Shown: positions 25,060-33,876, counted from the first letter of the stretch. The stretch is 64,000 nt of DNA from Streptomyces sp. Sge12 (GCF_002080455.1 NZ_CP020555.1:2170001-2234000); one strand, 5' to 3'. A program made the numbers and translations. The notes: generated by a model not told the origin, from the sequence alone.

Positions 25060-25254
25060 GCCGTCTCTTCCGGATCCTGTCGGGCCCGGCCCGCCCGGCA
25101 CAGCACCTCGCCGCGTTGTCGGGGCGCCCGAGTACGTCCGGTACACGGGCGCCCCTCCGCCTTGCGATGCTTCCCCTCGGCCCTGGCGGGCCTGGGGAGA
25201 CCCCATGGCACCGGACGACCCGGGCTCACCCGACAGGATCCGAAAGTGACGGCC
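25059..25254. repeat. MITE-like element with 26-bp inverted ends
   Basis: The left end (25059-25084, beginning GGCCGTCTCTTCCGGATCC) and right end (25229-25254) are inverted copies matching at 24 of 26 positions. The interior also pairs partly and peaks in a GGGCGCCCG hairpin (25121-25155), so the whole 196 bp can fold as one long imperfect hairpin. It has no coding capacity. The left end shares its first base with the TAG stop of the preceding gene. It resembles non-autonomous inverted-repeat elements; no target-site duplication is obvious. Confidence 0.5.
25121..25155 (+). terminator. Hairpin serving as terminator after the HTH-citrate synthase gene
   Basis: A 10-bp stem GGGGCGCCCG/CGGGCGCCCC with an inner GTAC/GTAC pairing, at the centre of the inverted-repeat element, 62 bp past the stop. 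Confidence 0.5.
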
Positions 25255-25405
25255 TGGGGGGCTTGCCGGACCCCCCGAGCCCTGCGACACGCACTTCACC
25301 CGCAGCGAGTCCTGGAGCACGGCCCGGACAAGACGGGAGTGGCGAACCCGACAAGCCGGGCGGAAGCATTCCGCTTGCGCCGAGGCCGACCTACCGTTGC
25401 TGCCC

Positions 25406-27022
25406 ATGCGGTTCCCCCTCATGAGCGCTCGGCGCCTCGGGCTGCCCAGACGGGCCGTCTCCCAGATCCTGCTGACCCAGCTGGCCATCGCCGCCGGGGT
25501 CGTCGTCCTGGCCACCGGACTGTTCCTGGCGCCCCTGAGCTCCCAGCTCGACGACCAGGCCATGCGGCGCGCCCTGGCCATCGCGCAGAGCGCCGCCGCC
25601 GACCCGTCGCTGGCCGGCGGGCTGCTCGCCTCGGGGCCCTCTCCCGACAGCCCCGTACAGGCCTCGGCCGAGCGGATCCGCCGCGCCACCGGGGCCGAGT
25701 ACGTGGTGGTGCTCGACCTGGACGGCATCCGCCGCTCGCACCCGAGCGCCGACCGGATCGGACTGCCCGTCTCCACCGACCCGAGCGACGCCCTCGCGGG
25801 GCGCGAGGTGATGGAGATCGACGACGGCACCCTGGGCCGGTCCGCCCGGGGCAAGGTCCCGCTCCTCGCGGCCGACGGCGAGATCGTCGGCGCCGTCTCG
25901 GTCGGCATCGCCTACGACAGCGTCCGCGACCGGCTGCTCGGCGCGATCCCCGGTCTCCTCGCCTACGCGGGCGGCGCCCTGGCGGCGGGCGCCCTCGCCG
26001 CCTACCTGCTCTCCCGGAGGATCCAGCGGCAGACCCGCGATCTGGCCTTCTCCGACATCGCCGGACTGCTCGCCGAGCGCGAGGCCATGCTGCACTCCAT
26101 CCGCGAGGGCGTCATCGCCCTCGCCCCCGACGGCCGGGTCCGGCTGGTCAACGACGAGGCCGCGCGCCTGCTGGGCCTCGCCCCGGACGCCGCCGACCGC
26201 TGCGCCGGGCGCCCGCTGGACGACGTACTCGGTGCGGGCCGCACCGCGGACGTACTGTCGGGCCGCGTCACCGGCCGGGACCTGCTCACCGTCCAGGGGC
26301 CCCGGGTGCTGGTGGCCAACCGCATGCCCACCGAGGACGGCGGCGCCGTCGCCACCCTGCGCGACCGCACCGAGCTGGAGCGCCTGGGCCGCGAACTCGA
26401 CTCCACGCGAGGTCTGATCGATGCCCTGCGCGCCCAGGACCACGAGCACGCCAACCGCCTCCACACCCTCCTCGGCCTGCTGGAGCTGGGCCTGCACGAG
26501 GAGGCGGTGGAGTTCGTGACCGAGGTCGCCGGGGTGCACCGTACGACGGCCGAACAGGTCACCGAGAAGGTCCACGACCCGCTGCTGGCCGCGCTGCTGG
26601 TGGGCAAGGCGACCGTCGCGGCCGAACGCGGCGTCCCGCTGCGGCTGGCGGGGACCACCCTCCTTCCCGACCGCCTGGTGGACCCGGGCGGTCTCGTCAC
26701 GATCCTCGGCAACCTCGTGGACAACGCCCTCGACGCGGCCGCCGGTTCCGCGGCGCCGCTGGTCGAGGTGGAGCTGCGTGCGGAGGGCCGTACCGCCGTG
26801 CTGCGGGTGCGCGACAGCGGCCCCGGGGTTCCCGCCGCCCGCCGCGAGGAGATCTTCACGGAGGGCTGGTCGACCAAGCAGCCCCGGGCCCACCGCGAGC
26901 GCGGGCTGGGGCTCGCCCTCGTACGCCGCCTCGCGGAGCGGCAGGGCGGCAGCGCCCGGGCCGGCGAAGCAGAGGACGGAGGGGCGGAGTTCTCCGTCGT
27001 ACTCCCGGAGGCCCTGCGATGA
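25406..27022 (+). CDS. CitA/DcuS-type sensor histidine kinase
   Basis: 538 aa from MRFPLMSARRLGLPRR; a TTG three codons up is the alternative. TM1 is at about 18-42, an extracytoplasmic PAS-like/Cache sensor domain spans about 43-180 (RATGAEYVVVLDLDGIR...GREVMEIDDG), TM2 is at about 182-203, and a cytoplasmic PAS spans about 215-325. The phospho-acceptor His346 is in the SpoOB-type DHEHANRLH motif. The HATPase has NLVDNALDAA and GLGLALVRRL. This architecture senses di- and tricarboxylates in CitA, DcuS and DctS. It is coupled to its response regulator by ATGA, and convergent on a DUF485/acetate-type symporter pair. Ligand is inferred as a carboxylate. Confidence 0.93.
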   Translation: MRFPLMSARRLGLPRRAVSQILLTQLAIAAGVVVLATGLFLAPLSSQLDDQAMRRALAIAQSAAADPSLAGGLLASGPSPDSPVQASAERIRRATGAEYVVVLDLDGIRRSHPSADRIGLPVSTDPSDALAGREVMEIDDGTLGRSARGKVPLLAADGEIVGAVSVGIAYDSVRDRLLGAIPGLLAYAGGALAAGALAAYLLSRRIQRQTRDLAFSDIAGLLAEREAMLHSIREGVIALAPDGRVRLVNDEAARLLGLAPDAADRCAGRPLDDVLGAGRTADVLSGRVTGRDLLTVQGPRVLVANRMPTEDGGAVATLRDRTELERLGRELDSTRGLIDALRAQDHEHANRLHTLLGLLELGLHEEAVEFVTEVAGVHRTTAEQVTEKVHDPLLAALLVGKATVAAERGVPLRLAGTTLLPDRLVDPGGLVTILGNLVDNALDAAAGSAAPLVEVELRAEGRTAVLRVRDSGPGVPAARREEIFTEGWSTKQPRAHRERGLGLALVRRLAERQGGSARAGEAEDGGAEFSVVLPEALR

Positions 27023-27729
27023 GCGAGACCCCGAGCAGGGTTCATGTCGTCCTGGTCGTCGACGACGACACGCGTGTTGCCCGGATCAACGCGGCGTACG
27101 TGGCGAAGGTTCCCGGTTTCCGGGTGACGGCGCAGGCGCATTCGGCGGCCGAGGCCCTGGAGTTCCTCGCCACGCATCCGGTCGACCTCGTCCTCCTGGA
27201 CCACTACCTGCCCGACGAGAACGGCCTGGACCTGGTGCGGCGCCTGCGCCAACTCGGCCACCGCACCGACGTGATCATGGTGACCGCCGCCCGTGACCTC
27301 GCCACCGTGCAGGCCGCGATGCGTCTCGGAGCCCTGCAGTACCTGGTCAAGCCCTTCACCTTCGCCGGGCTGCGCACCCGGCTGGAGGCCTACGCGTCCC
27401 TGCGCCGCGCACTGGACACCGGCGGCGAGGCCGAGCAGGCCGAGGTGGACCGGATCTTCGGCGCGCTCGCCACCGCGGGATCCTCCAACGAGCTCCCCAA
27501 GGGCCACTCCGCCACCACCGCGGAGCTGGTCCGCCAGGTGCTGCTGTCCGCCGAAGGACCCCTGTCCACCCAGCAGATCGCCGACCGCGCCGGCATCAGC
27601 CGTCAGACCGCCCAGCGCTACGTCAAGCTCCTGGAACGCACCGGCCGGGTCAGCCTCGCCCTGCGCTACGGCGAGACCGGCCGCCCCGAGCACCGCTACA
27701 CCTGGCTGCCGTCGGAGGGGCCGGCCTGA
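27019..27729 (+). CDS. CitB/DctR-type response regulator
   Basis: 236 aa. The ATG is inside the kinase stop (ATGA overlap, 27019-27022). The receiver domain (1-125) has the phosphorylated Asp61 in LLDHYLP, an acidic DDD at 15-17 and Lys111. An Ala/Gln-rich linker leads to a C-terminal winged helix (about 165-230) with QQIADRAGISRQTAQRYVKLLE, the IclR-like HTH usual for CitB/DpiA regulators. Partner of the preceding kinase. Its stop is only 6 bp from the stop of the convergent symporter gene, without room for a terminator. Confidence 0.94.
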   Translation: MSETPSRVHVVLVVDDDTRVARINAAYVAKVPGFRVTAQAHSAAEALEFLATHPVDLVLLDHYLPDENGLDLVRRLRQLGHRTDVIMVTAARDLATVQAAMRLGALQYLVKPFTFAGLRTRLEAYASLRRALDTGGEAEQAEVDRIFGALATAGSSNELPKGHSATTAELVRQVLLSAEGPLSTQQIADRAGISRQTAQRYVKLLERTGRVSLALRYGETGRPEHRYTWLPSEGPA

Positions 27730-27735
27730 CCTCGC

Positions 27736-29328
27736 TCAGACGGCCCCGGCGCCGGTCAGGGAACGGACCTCCGTCTCCGCGTGCTTCGCCTCGTCCGGCT
27801 CCTCCCGCGAGGTGACCGTGCCCAGCCAGCCCGCCAGGAAGCCCAGCGGGATCGAGACGATCCCCGGATTCTGGAGCGGGAAGTACTGGAAGTCCACTCC
27901 GGGGAAGAGGGACTCCGCACTGCCCGACACCACCGGCGAGACCAGCACGAGCAGCACCGCCGGGATCAGGCCTCCGTACACCGACCAGACGGCCCCGCGG
28001 GTCGTGAAGCCGCGCCAGAACAGCGAGTAGAGCAGCACCGGCAGATTGGCGGAGGCCGCCACCGCGAAGGCCAGTCCCACCAGGAACGCCACGTTCAGGT
28101 TCTGGGCGAGCAGCCCCAGGGCGATCGCGACCGCCCCGATGCCGACGGCGGCGACCCTGGCCACCGCGACCTCGCTGCGCTGCCTGGCGTGCCGGCGCTT
28201 GAGGGAGGCGTAGAGGTCGTGTGCCACGGAGGCCGAGGAGGCGAGGGTGATGCCGGCGACCACGGCCAGGATGGTGGCGAAGGCGATGGCGGCGACGAAG
28301 GCGAACAGCACCGCGCCGCCGGTGGAGCCCGCGCCCCCGCCGAGGAAGGCGGCCAGCAGCGGAACGGCCGTGTTCCCGGAGGCGTTGGAGGCCCGCACCT
28401 CGTCCGGCCCCACCAGGGCGGCCGCCCCGAAGCCGAGGACGATGGTCATCAGGTAGAAGCCGCCGATCAGCGCGATCGCCCACACCACCGAGCGGCGGGC
28501 CGCCCGCGCGGTGGGCACGGTGTAGAAGCGCGACAGGATGTGCGGCAGCCCGGCCGTCCCGAGGACCAGCGCGAGACCGAGGCTCATGAAGTCGATGCGG
28601 GCGGTCCAGTCGCCGCCGTACTTGAGGCCGGGGCTCAGGAACGCCCGTCCGTGACCGCTGCGGTCGGCGGCGCTGGTGAGCAGCTGGTCGAAGTTCCCGT
28701 GGAAACGCAGCAGCACGAGCACGGTCAAGGTGATGGCCCCGCCCATCAGGAGCACGGCCTTCACGATCTGGATCCAGGTGGTGGCCCGCATCCCGCCGAA
28801 GGACACGTAGACCACCATCAGCGCCCCGACCCCCACCACGGTGAGGGTGCGGGCGACGGGGCCCGAACTCCCGAGCAGCAGGCCGACGAGGCTGCCCGCG
28901 CCGACCATCTGCGCGATGAGGTAGAGCACGGAGACGACCACCGAGGAGGTGCCGGCCGCGATCCGGACCGGGCGCTCGCTCATCCGGGCGGCGACCACGT
29001 CGGCGAGGGTGAAGCGACCGCAGTTGCGGACCAGTTCGGCGACGAGGAACAGCACCACGAGCCAGGCCACGAGAAAGCCCACCGAGTAGAGCAGCCCGTC
29101 GTAGCCGAAGAGGGCGATCAGACCGGAGATGCCGAGGAAGGAGGCGGCGGACATGTAGTCGCCCGCGATGGCGAAACCGTTCTCCATGGGGGAGAACAAC
29201 CGCCCGCCCGCGTAGAACTCCTCGGCCGACCCGTGCCGGTTGCGGCTGACCCAGGTGGTGATGCCGAGGGTCACCGCGATGAAGAGGCTGAACAGGATCA
29301 GCGCGAGGGTCTGGTGCTCGGTGGTCAC
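27736..29328 (-). CDS. Sodium/solute symporter (acetate permease ActP-like)
   Basis: 530 aa from GTG (overlapping the DUF485 stop as GTGA). Twelve to thirteen membrane segments of the SSS family are visible: the GDYMSAASFLGISGLIALFG helix with the sodium-site region, FTLADVVAARM, AQMVGAGSLVGLLLG, and GLPHILSRFYTVPTARAARR. These match ActP-type acetate/short monocarboxylate symporters. The usual N-terminal extension is short. The small DUF485 membrane protein encoded just upstream is the standard partner of ActP. The convergent CitA/CitB-type two-component system may regulate it. The precise substrate is inferred. Confidence 0.93.
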   Translation of the reverse strand: MTTEHQTLALILFSLFIAVTLGITTWVSRNRHGSAEEFYAGGRLFSPMENGFAIAGDYMSAASFLGISGLIALFGYDGLLYSVGFLVAWLVVLFLVAELVRNCGRFTLADVVAARMSERPVRIAAGTSSVVVSVLYLIAQMVGAGSLVGLLLGSSGPVARTLTVVGVGALMVVYVSFGGMRATTWIQIVKAVLLMGGAITLTVLVLLRFHGNFDQLLTSAADRSGHGRAFLSPGLKYGGDWTARIDFMSLGLALVLGTAGLPHILSRFYTVPTARAARRSVVWAIALIGGFYLMTIVLGFGAAALVGPDEVRASNASGNTAVPLLAAFLGGGAGSTGGAVLFAFVAAIAFATILAVVAGITLASSASVAHDLYASLKRRHARQRSEVAVARVAAVGIGAVAIALGLLAQNLNVAFLVGLAFAVAASANLPVLLYSLFWRGFTTRGAVWSVYGGLIPAVLLVLVSPVVSGSAESLFPGVDFQYFPLQNPGIVSIPLGFLAGWLGTVTSREEPDEAKHAETEVRSLTGAGAV

Positions 29329-29813
29329 CGGCCCGCCCTCCTCGCCCGGTTCCGCTCCTGGCCGCGCTCCTGCTCGAAGACGGTCCAGCGCAGGTCGAGC
29401 GCGGCCCGGTCCCGGCGCAGCCGCGCGTGCCGGGCGTACGCCCAGGTCAGCAGGAAGGTGCTGAGGAACTGGCCGAGGCCCGCCAGCATGGCCACGTTGA
29501 CCGCGCCGACGACGGGCCGGGCCATCAGGCCGGGCGCCGCGGTGGCGGCGACCACGTAGGCGACGTACCAGAGGAAGAACCCGGTGGTGGCGGGGACGAC
29601 GAACCGACGGTAGCGGCTGCGGACCTCCTGGAAGGCCGGGCTGCGCTGCACTTCGAGGTAGATGTCGGATGCGCCGGGCGCGGGGCGTCCGCCGCCGGGG
29701 GCCGGGGCCGGCTGGGACGTTTCCTCACCCTCGCCCCACCCGACGGCCAGCGCGTCGTACCAGGGGTCGTCCAACCGGATCGTTCCGGTATCACGACCTT
29801 CGTGCTTGTCCAC
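29325..29813 (-). CDS. DUF485-domain membrane protein (YjcH-like)
   Basis: 162 aa from GTG with AGGAGAG 5 nt upstream (MDKHEGRDTGTIRLDD). The hydrophilic N-terminal half is followed by the DUF485 domain: QRSPAFQEVRSRYRRFVVP, then two membrane helices (TTGFFLWYVAYVVAATAA and GQFLSTFLLTWAYARHA). Homologous YjcH proteins are cotranscribed with acetate permease ActP. Here it overlaps the symporter gene by 4 bp. Role in transport unproven but conserved linkage is strong. The N-terminal extension is longer than in E. coli YjcH. Confidence 0.88.
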   Translation of the reverse strand: MDKHEGRDTGTIRLDDPWYDALAVGWGEGEETSQPAPAPGGGRPAPGASDIYLEVQRSPAFQEVRSRYRRFVVPATTGFFLWYVAYVVAATAAPGLMARPVVGAVNVAMLAGLGQFLSTFLLTWAYARHARLRRDRAALDLRWTVFEQERGQERNRARRAGR

Positions 29814-29890
29814 CGAACTCTCCTTGTCCGCTGCCGCATTGGCTGCGTGCCCACAAGGATGTGCGGAATCGGCGCTTTCCGGACTGGTGT

Positions 29891-29936
29891 ACCGGTGCTC
29901 TTCACTCCAACAGGTGATGGAGTGAAGAGCACCGGT
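29891..29936 (-). terminator. parE terminator
   Basis: A 19-bp perfect stem (ACCGGTGCTCTTCACTCCA and complement) with an 8-nt loop, 52 bp past the parE stop and before the DUF485-symporter operon. No T-tract. Confidence 0.87.
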
Positions 29937-29988
29937 GTGCCGTGGCGCCTTCGGTGTCAGTCTCTGCCGGGGTCCGGCAGCACCGGCA

Positions 29989-32109
29989 TCAGGCGTCGAT
30001 GCGCGATCGGTCCAGGGTCGCCGCGGAGCTCGTGATGAACTCCTTGCGGGGGGCCACCTCATTGCCCATGAGGAGGTCGAAGACCTGCTCGGCCGAGTCC
30101 AGGTCGCCGATGTTGATCCGGCGCAGGGTGCGGAAGCGGGGGTCCATGGTGGTCTCCGCCAGCTGGTCCGCGTCCATCTCGCCGAGGCCCTTGTAGCGCT
30201 GGATCGAGTCCTTGTACCGGATGTTCTTGCGCTGGTACTCCAGCAGGGTCTGGCGCAGCTCGTTGTCCGAGTACGTGTAGACGTACTTGTCCTGGCCCTT
30301 CTTCGGCTGGACCAGCTCGATCCGGTGCAGCGGCGGCACGGCCGCGAAGACCCGGCCCGCCTCGACCATCGGACGCATGTACCGCTGGAAGAGCGTGAGC
30401 AGCAGGCAGCGGATGTGCGCGCCGTCGACATCGGCGTCCACGAGCAGCACGATCTTGCCGTACCGCGCGGCGTCGATGTCGAAGGTCCGGCCCGAGCCGG
30501 CTCCTATGACCTGGATGATCGCCCCGCACTCGGCGTTCTTGAGCATGTCCGAGATCGAGGACTTCTGGACGTTGAGGATCTTGCCGCGGATGGGCAGGAG
30601 CGCCTGGAACTCCGAGTTCCGTGCGAGCTTCGCGGTACCGAGGGCGGAGTCGCCCTCGACGATGAAGAGCTCGCTGCGGTCCACGTCGTCACTGCGGCAG
30701 TCGGCCAGCTTGGCGGGGAGCGAGGAGGTCTCCAGCGCGGTCTTGCGACGCTGCGCCTCCTTGTGCTGACGGGCCGCGATCCGGGTCCGGGCAGCCGCGA
30801 CGATCTTCTCCATCACGGCGCGGGCCTGCTGCTTGTCGTCGCGCTTGGTGGAGGTCAGGAAGGCCTTGAGCTCCTTGGCGACCACGGCGGCGACGATCCG
30901 GGTGGCCGCGGAGGTGCCGAGCACCTCCTTGGTCTGGCCCTCGAACTGCGGCTCGGCGAGGCGGACGGTGACGACGGCCGTCATGCCCTCCATCGCGTCG
31001 TCCTTGACCACGTCGTCCTCGGCGACGCGCAGCAGCTTGGCCGAGCGCAGGACCTCGTTGACGGTCTTGGCGACCGAGCGCTCGAAGCCGGAGACGTGGG
31101 TGCCGCCCTTGGGGGTGGCGATGATGTTCACGAAGGACTTGACGTTGGTCTCGTACCCCGTGCCCCAGCGCAGGGCGATGTCCACGCCGAGCTCGCGGGT
31201 GACCTCGGTGGGGGTCATGTGGCCGCGGTCGTCGAGGACCGGGACGGTCTCCTTGAAGGTGCCCGTGCCGCTCAGGCGCAGGACGTCGCAGACGGCCTTG
31301 TCCTGGGCGAGGTACTCGCAGAACTCGCTGATCCCTCCGTCGAAGCGGAAGGTCTCCTCGGTCTTGCCGGCCCCGTCGATGCCGCGCTCGTCGCGGACGA
31401 CCAGGGTCAGGCCGGGGACGAGGAAGGCGGTCTGGCGGGCGCGCTGGTAGAGCGTGTCCAGATTGAGCCGGGCGTCCTTGAGGAAGATCTGCCGGTCGGC
31501 CCAGTAGCGGACCCGGGTGCCGGTCTTCCCCTTGGCCACCCGCTTGACCTTGCGCAGGCCGTTCGCGGGATCGAAGGGGCTCTCGGCGCCCTGCTCGGTG
31601 AACATTCCCGGCACGCCGCGGCGGAAGCTGATGGCGTGGGTCGAGCTGTTGCGGTCGACCTCGACGTCGAGGCGGGCGGAGAGGGCGTTGACCACGGAGG
31701 CGCCGACGCCGTGCAGGCCGCCGGAGGCCGCGTAGGAGCCACCGCCGAACTTGCCGCCGGCGTGCAGCTTGGTCATGACGACCTCGATGCCGGACAGGCC
31801 GGTCTTGGGCTCGACGTCCACGGGGATGCCGCGGCCGTTGTCCCGGACCTCGACGGAGGCGTCCTCGTGGAGGATCACCTCGATGTGGTCGCAGTAGCCG
31901 CCCAGGGCCTCGTCGACGGAGTTGTCGATGATCTCCCACAGGCAGTGCATGAGGCCCCGGCTGTCGGTCGAGCCGATGTACATGCCGGGACGCTTGCGGA
32001 CGGCCTCCAGCCCCTCGAGGACGAGCAGGTGCCGCGCGGTGTAGTTGGAACCGTCCCGGTCTGCTCCGGACAGCAGCGCGCTGGAAGGCACGGACGTGTC
32101 GGCGGTCAC
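29989..32109 (-). CDS. parE: DNA topoisomerase IV subunit B (ParE)
   Basis: 706 aa from GTG (MTADTSVPSSALLSG) with GAGGAG 6 nt upstream. The GHKL ATPase has Glu59/Asn63 in WEIIDNSVDEA, DNGRGIP at 90-96 and GGLHGVGASVV. The transducer domain follows. The TOPRIM part shows FIVEGDSALG with the metal Glu, and DADVDGAHIR. The C-terminal YKGLGEMDADQL is typical. It lacks the insert of proteobacterial GyrB. Works with ParC to decatenate replicated chromosomes. A 5' leader of about 115 nt is predicted from a TAGGCT -10 box. Topoisomerase IV rather than gyrase by pairing with parC and location away from oriC genes. Confidence 0.96.
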   Translation of the reverse strand: MTADTSVPSSALLSGADRDGSNYTARHLLVLEGLEAVRKRPGMYIGSTDSRGLMHCLWEIIDNSVDEALGGYCDHIEVILHEDASVEVRDNGRGIPVDVEPKTGLSGIEVVMTKLHAGGKFGGGSYAASGGLHGVGASVVNALSARLDVEVDRNSSTHAISFRRGVPGMFTEQGAESPFDPANGLRKVKRVAKGKTGTRVRYWADRQIFLKDARLNLDTLYQRARQTAFLVPGLTLVVRDERGIDGAGKTEETFRFDGGISEFCEYLAQDKAVCDVLRLSGTGTFKETVPVLDDRGHMTPTEVTRELGVDIALRWGTGYETNVKSFVNIIATPKGGTHVSGFERSVAKTVNEVLRSAKLLRVAEDDVVKDDAMEGMTAVVTVRLAEPQFEGQTKEVLGTSAATRIVAAVVAKELKAFLTSTKRDDKQQARAVMEKIVAAARTRIAARQHKEAQRRKTALETSSLPAKLADCRSDDVDRSELFIVEGDSALGTAKLARNSEFQALLPIRGKILNVQKSSISDMLKNAECGAIIQVIGAGSGRTFDIDAARYGKIVLLVDADVDGAHIRCLLLTLFQRYMRPMVEAGRVFAAVPPLHRIELVQPKKGQDKYVYTYSDNELRQTLLEYQRKNIRYKDSIQRYKGLGEMDADQLAETTMDPRFRTLRRINIGDLDSAEQVFDLLMGNEVAPRKEFITSSAATLDRSRIDA

Positions 32110-32230
32110 GCAGTTCGCTCCTCGCTGAATTTCTTTTCTGGCCCGGTGGGGCGCAGGGGTGGCTCGGGTGCCGCTCGAAGGGTACCGAGGCCAGGTAGAG
32201 CCGATGCAACGCCACCCTCGCGCATTCTTC

Positions 32231-32260
32231 AGCCTAGTCCAGATCCGCACGGGTGTTCGA
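32231..32260 (-). promoter_or_regulatory. Candidate parE promoter with LexA-like half palindrome
   Basis: -10 TAGGCT (32231-32236). The -35 position, 18 bp upstream, is TCGAAC, which begins TCGAAC-N4-GTGCGG (32245-32260). That matches 10 of 12 LexA-box positions. Suggestive only. Confidence 0.35.
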
Positions 32261-32557
32261 TCCCCCACGCGGGTGAAGGAAACATCACGTTCCCTTCCGC
32301 GCATGAACCATTTAGGGTTCGGGCACGTCCTCATGAACAACCTGGCACTCGTGCCGGGGGAGGATGGAACTGCAAGAAGCGCACGACTGACAACGCGAAA
32401 CCGTAAAGCAACGCAATACGGCTCCTTCGCCGCCAACCGGCAACAGCCGGCCAGCTTCGGAAGGAAGTTTCGAGGAAAAGCCGCGAGCGGGAACGTTTTC
32501 GGCCTGGTTGGATGTTGACCCTGGTACGACAGCTCGTCGAGCTAGAGAAGAGGCGAC
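32261..32557. other. Intergenic region between divergent parE and DUF7455
   Basis: No coding frame with acceptable composition. It is comparatively A+T-rich for this genome (GAAACATCACG, AACGCGAAACCGTAAAGC), as expected for a promoter region. A GGGAAC-N19-GTT pattern is listed separately. Nothing else recognised. Confidence 0.55.
32489..32516 (+). promoter_or_regulatory. Possible ECF (SigR/SigE-like) promoter
   Basis: GGGAAC at 32489-32494 and GTT at 32514-32516, 19 nt apart, with the DUF7455 start 42 bp on. SigR promoters are GGAAT-N18/19-GTT. A TTGACC overlaps and could be an HrdB-type -35 instead. Confidence 0.28.
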
Positions 32558-32791
32558 GTGACTACTGTTCTGACACCCGCGACCCCGCTGACGGCCGCTG
32601 ACCGATGCGACCGTTGCGGCGCCCAGGCATATCTGCGCGTCGTCCTGCTGAGCGGCGGTGAACTGCTCTTCTGCGCCCACCACGGGCGCAAGTTCGAGCC
32701 GGAACTCAAGAAGATCGCCGCGGAAATACAGGATGAGACCGAGCGGCTCACGTCCGCTCCGGCTGCCAATGCCGAACCCGAGGACCGCTGA
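32558..32791 (+). CDS. Small zinc-ribbon-like DUF7455 protein
   Basis: 77 aa from GTG with AGAAGAGG upstream. CDRC at 17-20 and FCAHH at 38-42 give a Cys-Cys-Cys-His set that could bind one zinc. Next comes a short helical, charged tail (KFEPELKKIAAEIQDETERL). This tiny protein is widely conserved in actinobacteria, usually near hrdB. No function is known. A nucleic-acid- or protein-binding zinc knuckle is a guess from the ligand pattern. Ends at a bidirectional terminator shared with the serine protease gene. Confidence 0.86.
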   Translation: MTTVLTPATPLTAADRCDRCGAQAYLRVVLLSGGELLFCAHHGRKFEPELKKIAAEIQDETERLTSAPAANAEPEDR

Positions 32792-32841
32792 CACAAGGCC
32801 TGCACCTCGCATCCGACGAGCCAGGACCGGCTAGGCCGGTC

Positions 32842-32880
32842 GACGGGCGGCACCCCTGAGACCCAGGGGTGCCGCCCGTC
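32842..32880. terminator. Bidirectional terminator
   Basis: A 17-bp uninterrupted stem (GACGGGCGGCACCCCT and complement) with a 5-nt loop between the convergent DUF7455 and serine protease genes. Confidence 0.9.
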
Positions 32881-32900
32881 CTCACGTCCGCGACCCGCGG

Positions 32901-33827
32901 CTAGGGCGCGCGATGCCCCCGTACGGGCCCTGCGTCCGCCCCGGAGGCCCTGTGGGACCCCCACCGGACTTCCCGTACCTCCCCCGGCTGCGAGCCCGTC
33001 TCCGGGGCCAGCACGAAGTCGACCAACGGAGCGATCCGCGTGTAGACCCCCGGGCTGTCCGCGCGGCCGCAGCCCCGCCCCCACGAGACCAGGCCGATGA
33101 GCCGCCCCTGGGCGACCAGCGGCCCGCCGCTGTCGCCCTGGCAGGCGTCCTTGCCGCCGCCGCTGTCGCCGGCGCACACCATGGACTCCGCGCGGTACTG
33201 CCCGTCCGCGTCCCCGGGGTAGGCGCGCGCGCAGACCTCGTCCGCGAGGACGGTCACCGCGGCGGCCCGCAGCGCGTACGCGTAGTCACCGAAGCCGCTC
33301 GTGTCGCCCCAGCCGTAGACGGCCGCCCCGGTCCCAGCCGCATAGGCGCCGTGTCCGGTCTCCGCCATGGGAAGCACGTGGTGTGCCGGCACGGGCTCGG
33401 CCAGCTCCAGAACGGCGAGGTCCCCGGCGTTGCTCACGGGGTCGTAGGCCGGGTTCACCCGCGCCCCGCGCACCGCGATCTCCCGGCCGTCGGCCGCCCG
33501 GAGCTCCGTACGGCCGGCGATCACCCGGAAGTCGGCCACGGACTCGACGGGGCCGCCCAGTACCTGGGCGCCCAGGCAGTGCGCGGCGGTGACCACCCTC
33601 GTCGGGGCCACCACGACGCCTCCGCAGAACTGCCCGCCCCGCGTACCCCCGAACCGGTCACGGCTGGCGAGGGCGACGACCCAGGGGCTGTCGGCGACCT
33701 TCACCGGCTTCCCGCCGATCACCACACTGTCCGCGGCCGCCTGCGGCACCTGGGCGAACGGCGCCGCTGCCGCTCCCGCCGCCAGGGTCAGCGCTCCCGC
33801 CAGAGCACGGGCAAAGGGACGACGCAT
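32901..33827 (-). CDS. Secreted trypsin-like serine protease (S1)
   Basis: 308 aa. A signal peptide (about 1-32, RR n-region, AGALTLAAGAAAAPF core, AAA-D junction) is followed by a short propeptide, VVIGGKPVKV. The catalytic triad is His83 (TAAHC), Asp136 (GDLAVL) and Ser233 (GDSGGP). Asp227, six residues before the Ser, sets trypsin-like Arg/Lys specificity. Three disulfide pairs are plausible. The C-terminus is extended by about 35 basic residues beyond the usual end. Extracellular; role probably nutritional or developmental. It lies downstream of hrdB on the same strand, with a hairpin between. Confidence 0.93.
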   Translation of the reverse strand: MRRPFARALAGALTLAAGAAAAPFAQVPQAAADSVVIGGKPVKVADSPWVVALASRDRFGGTRGGQFCGGVVVAPTRVVTAAHCLGAQVLGGPVESVADFRVIAGRTELRAADGREIAVRGARVNPAYDPVSNAGDLAVLELAEPVPAHHVLPMAETGHGAYAAGTGAAVYGWGDTSGFGDYAYALRAAAVTVLADEVCARAYPGDADGQYRAESMVCAGDSGGGKDACQGDSGGPLVAQGRLIGLVSWGRGCGRADSPGVYTRIAPLVDFVLAPETGSQPGEVREVRWGSHRASGADAGPVRGHRAP

Positions 33828-33876
33828 GAGGCCTCCTGACTCCGAGTGTGCATGACTCCACCCAGAGTGGGATGCC

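Noticed and set aside
22576..25908. Minus-strand frame of 1110 codons as one fused gene
   Set aside because: Its first two thirds are antisense to the HTH-citrate synthase gene and the kinase start; only the last 383 codons are the real citrate synthase.
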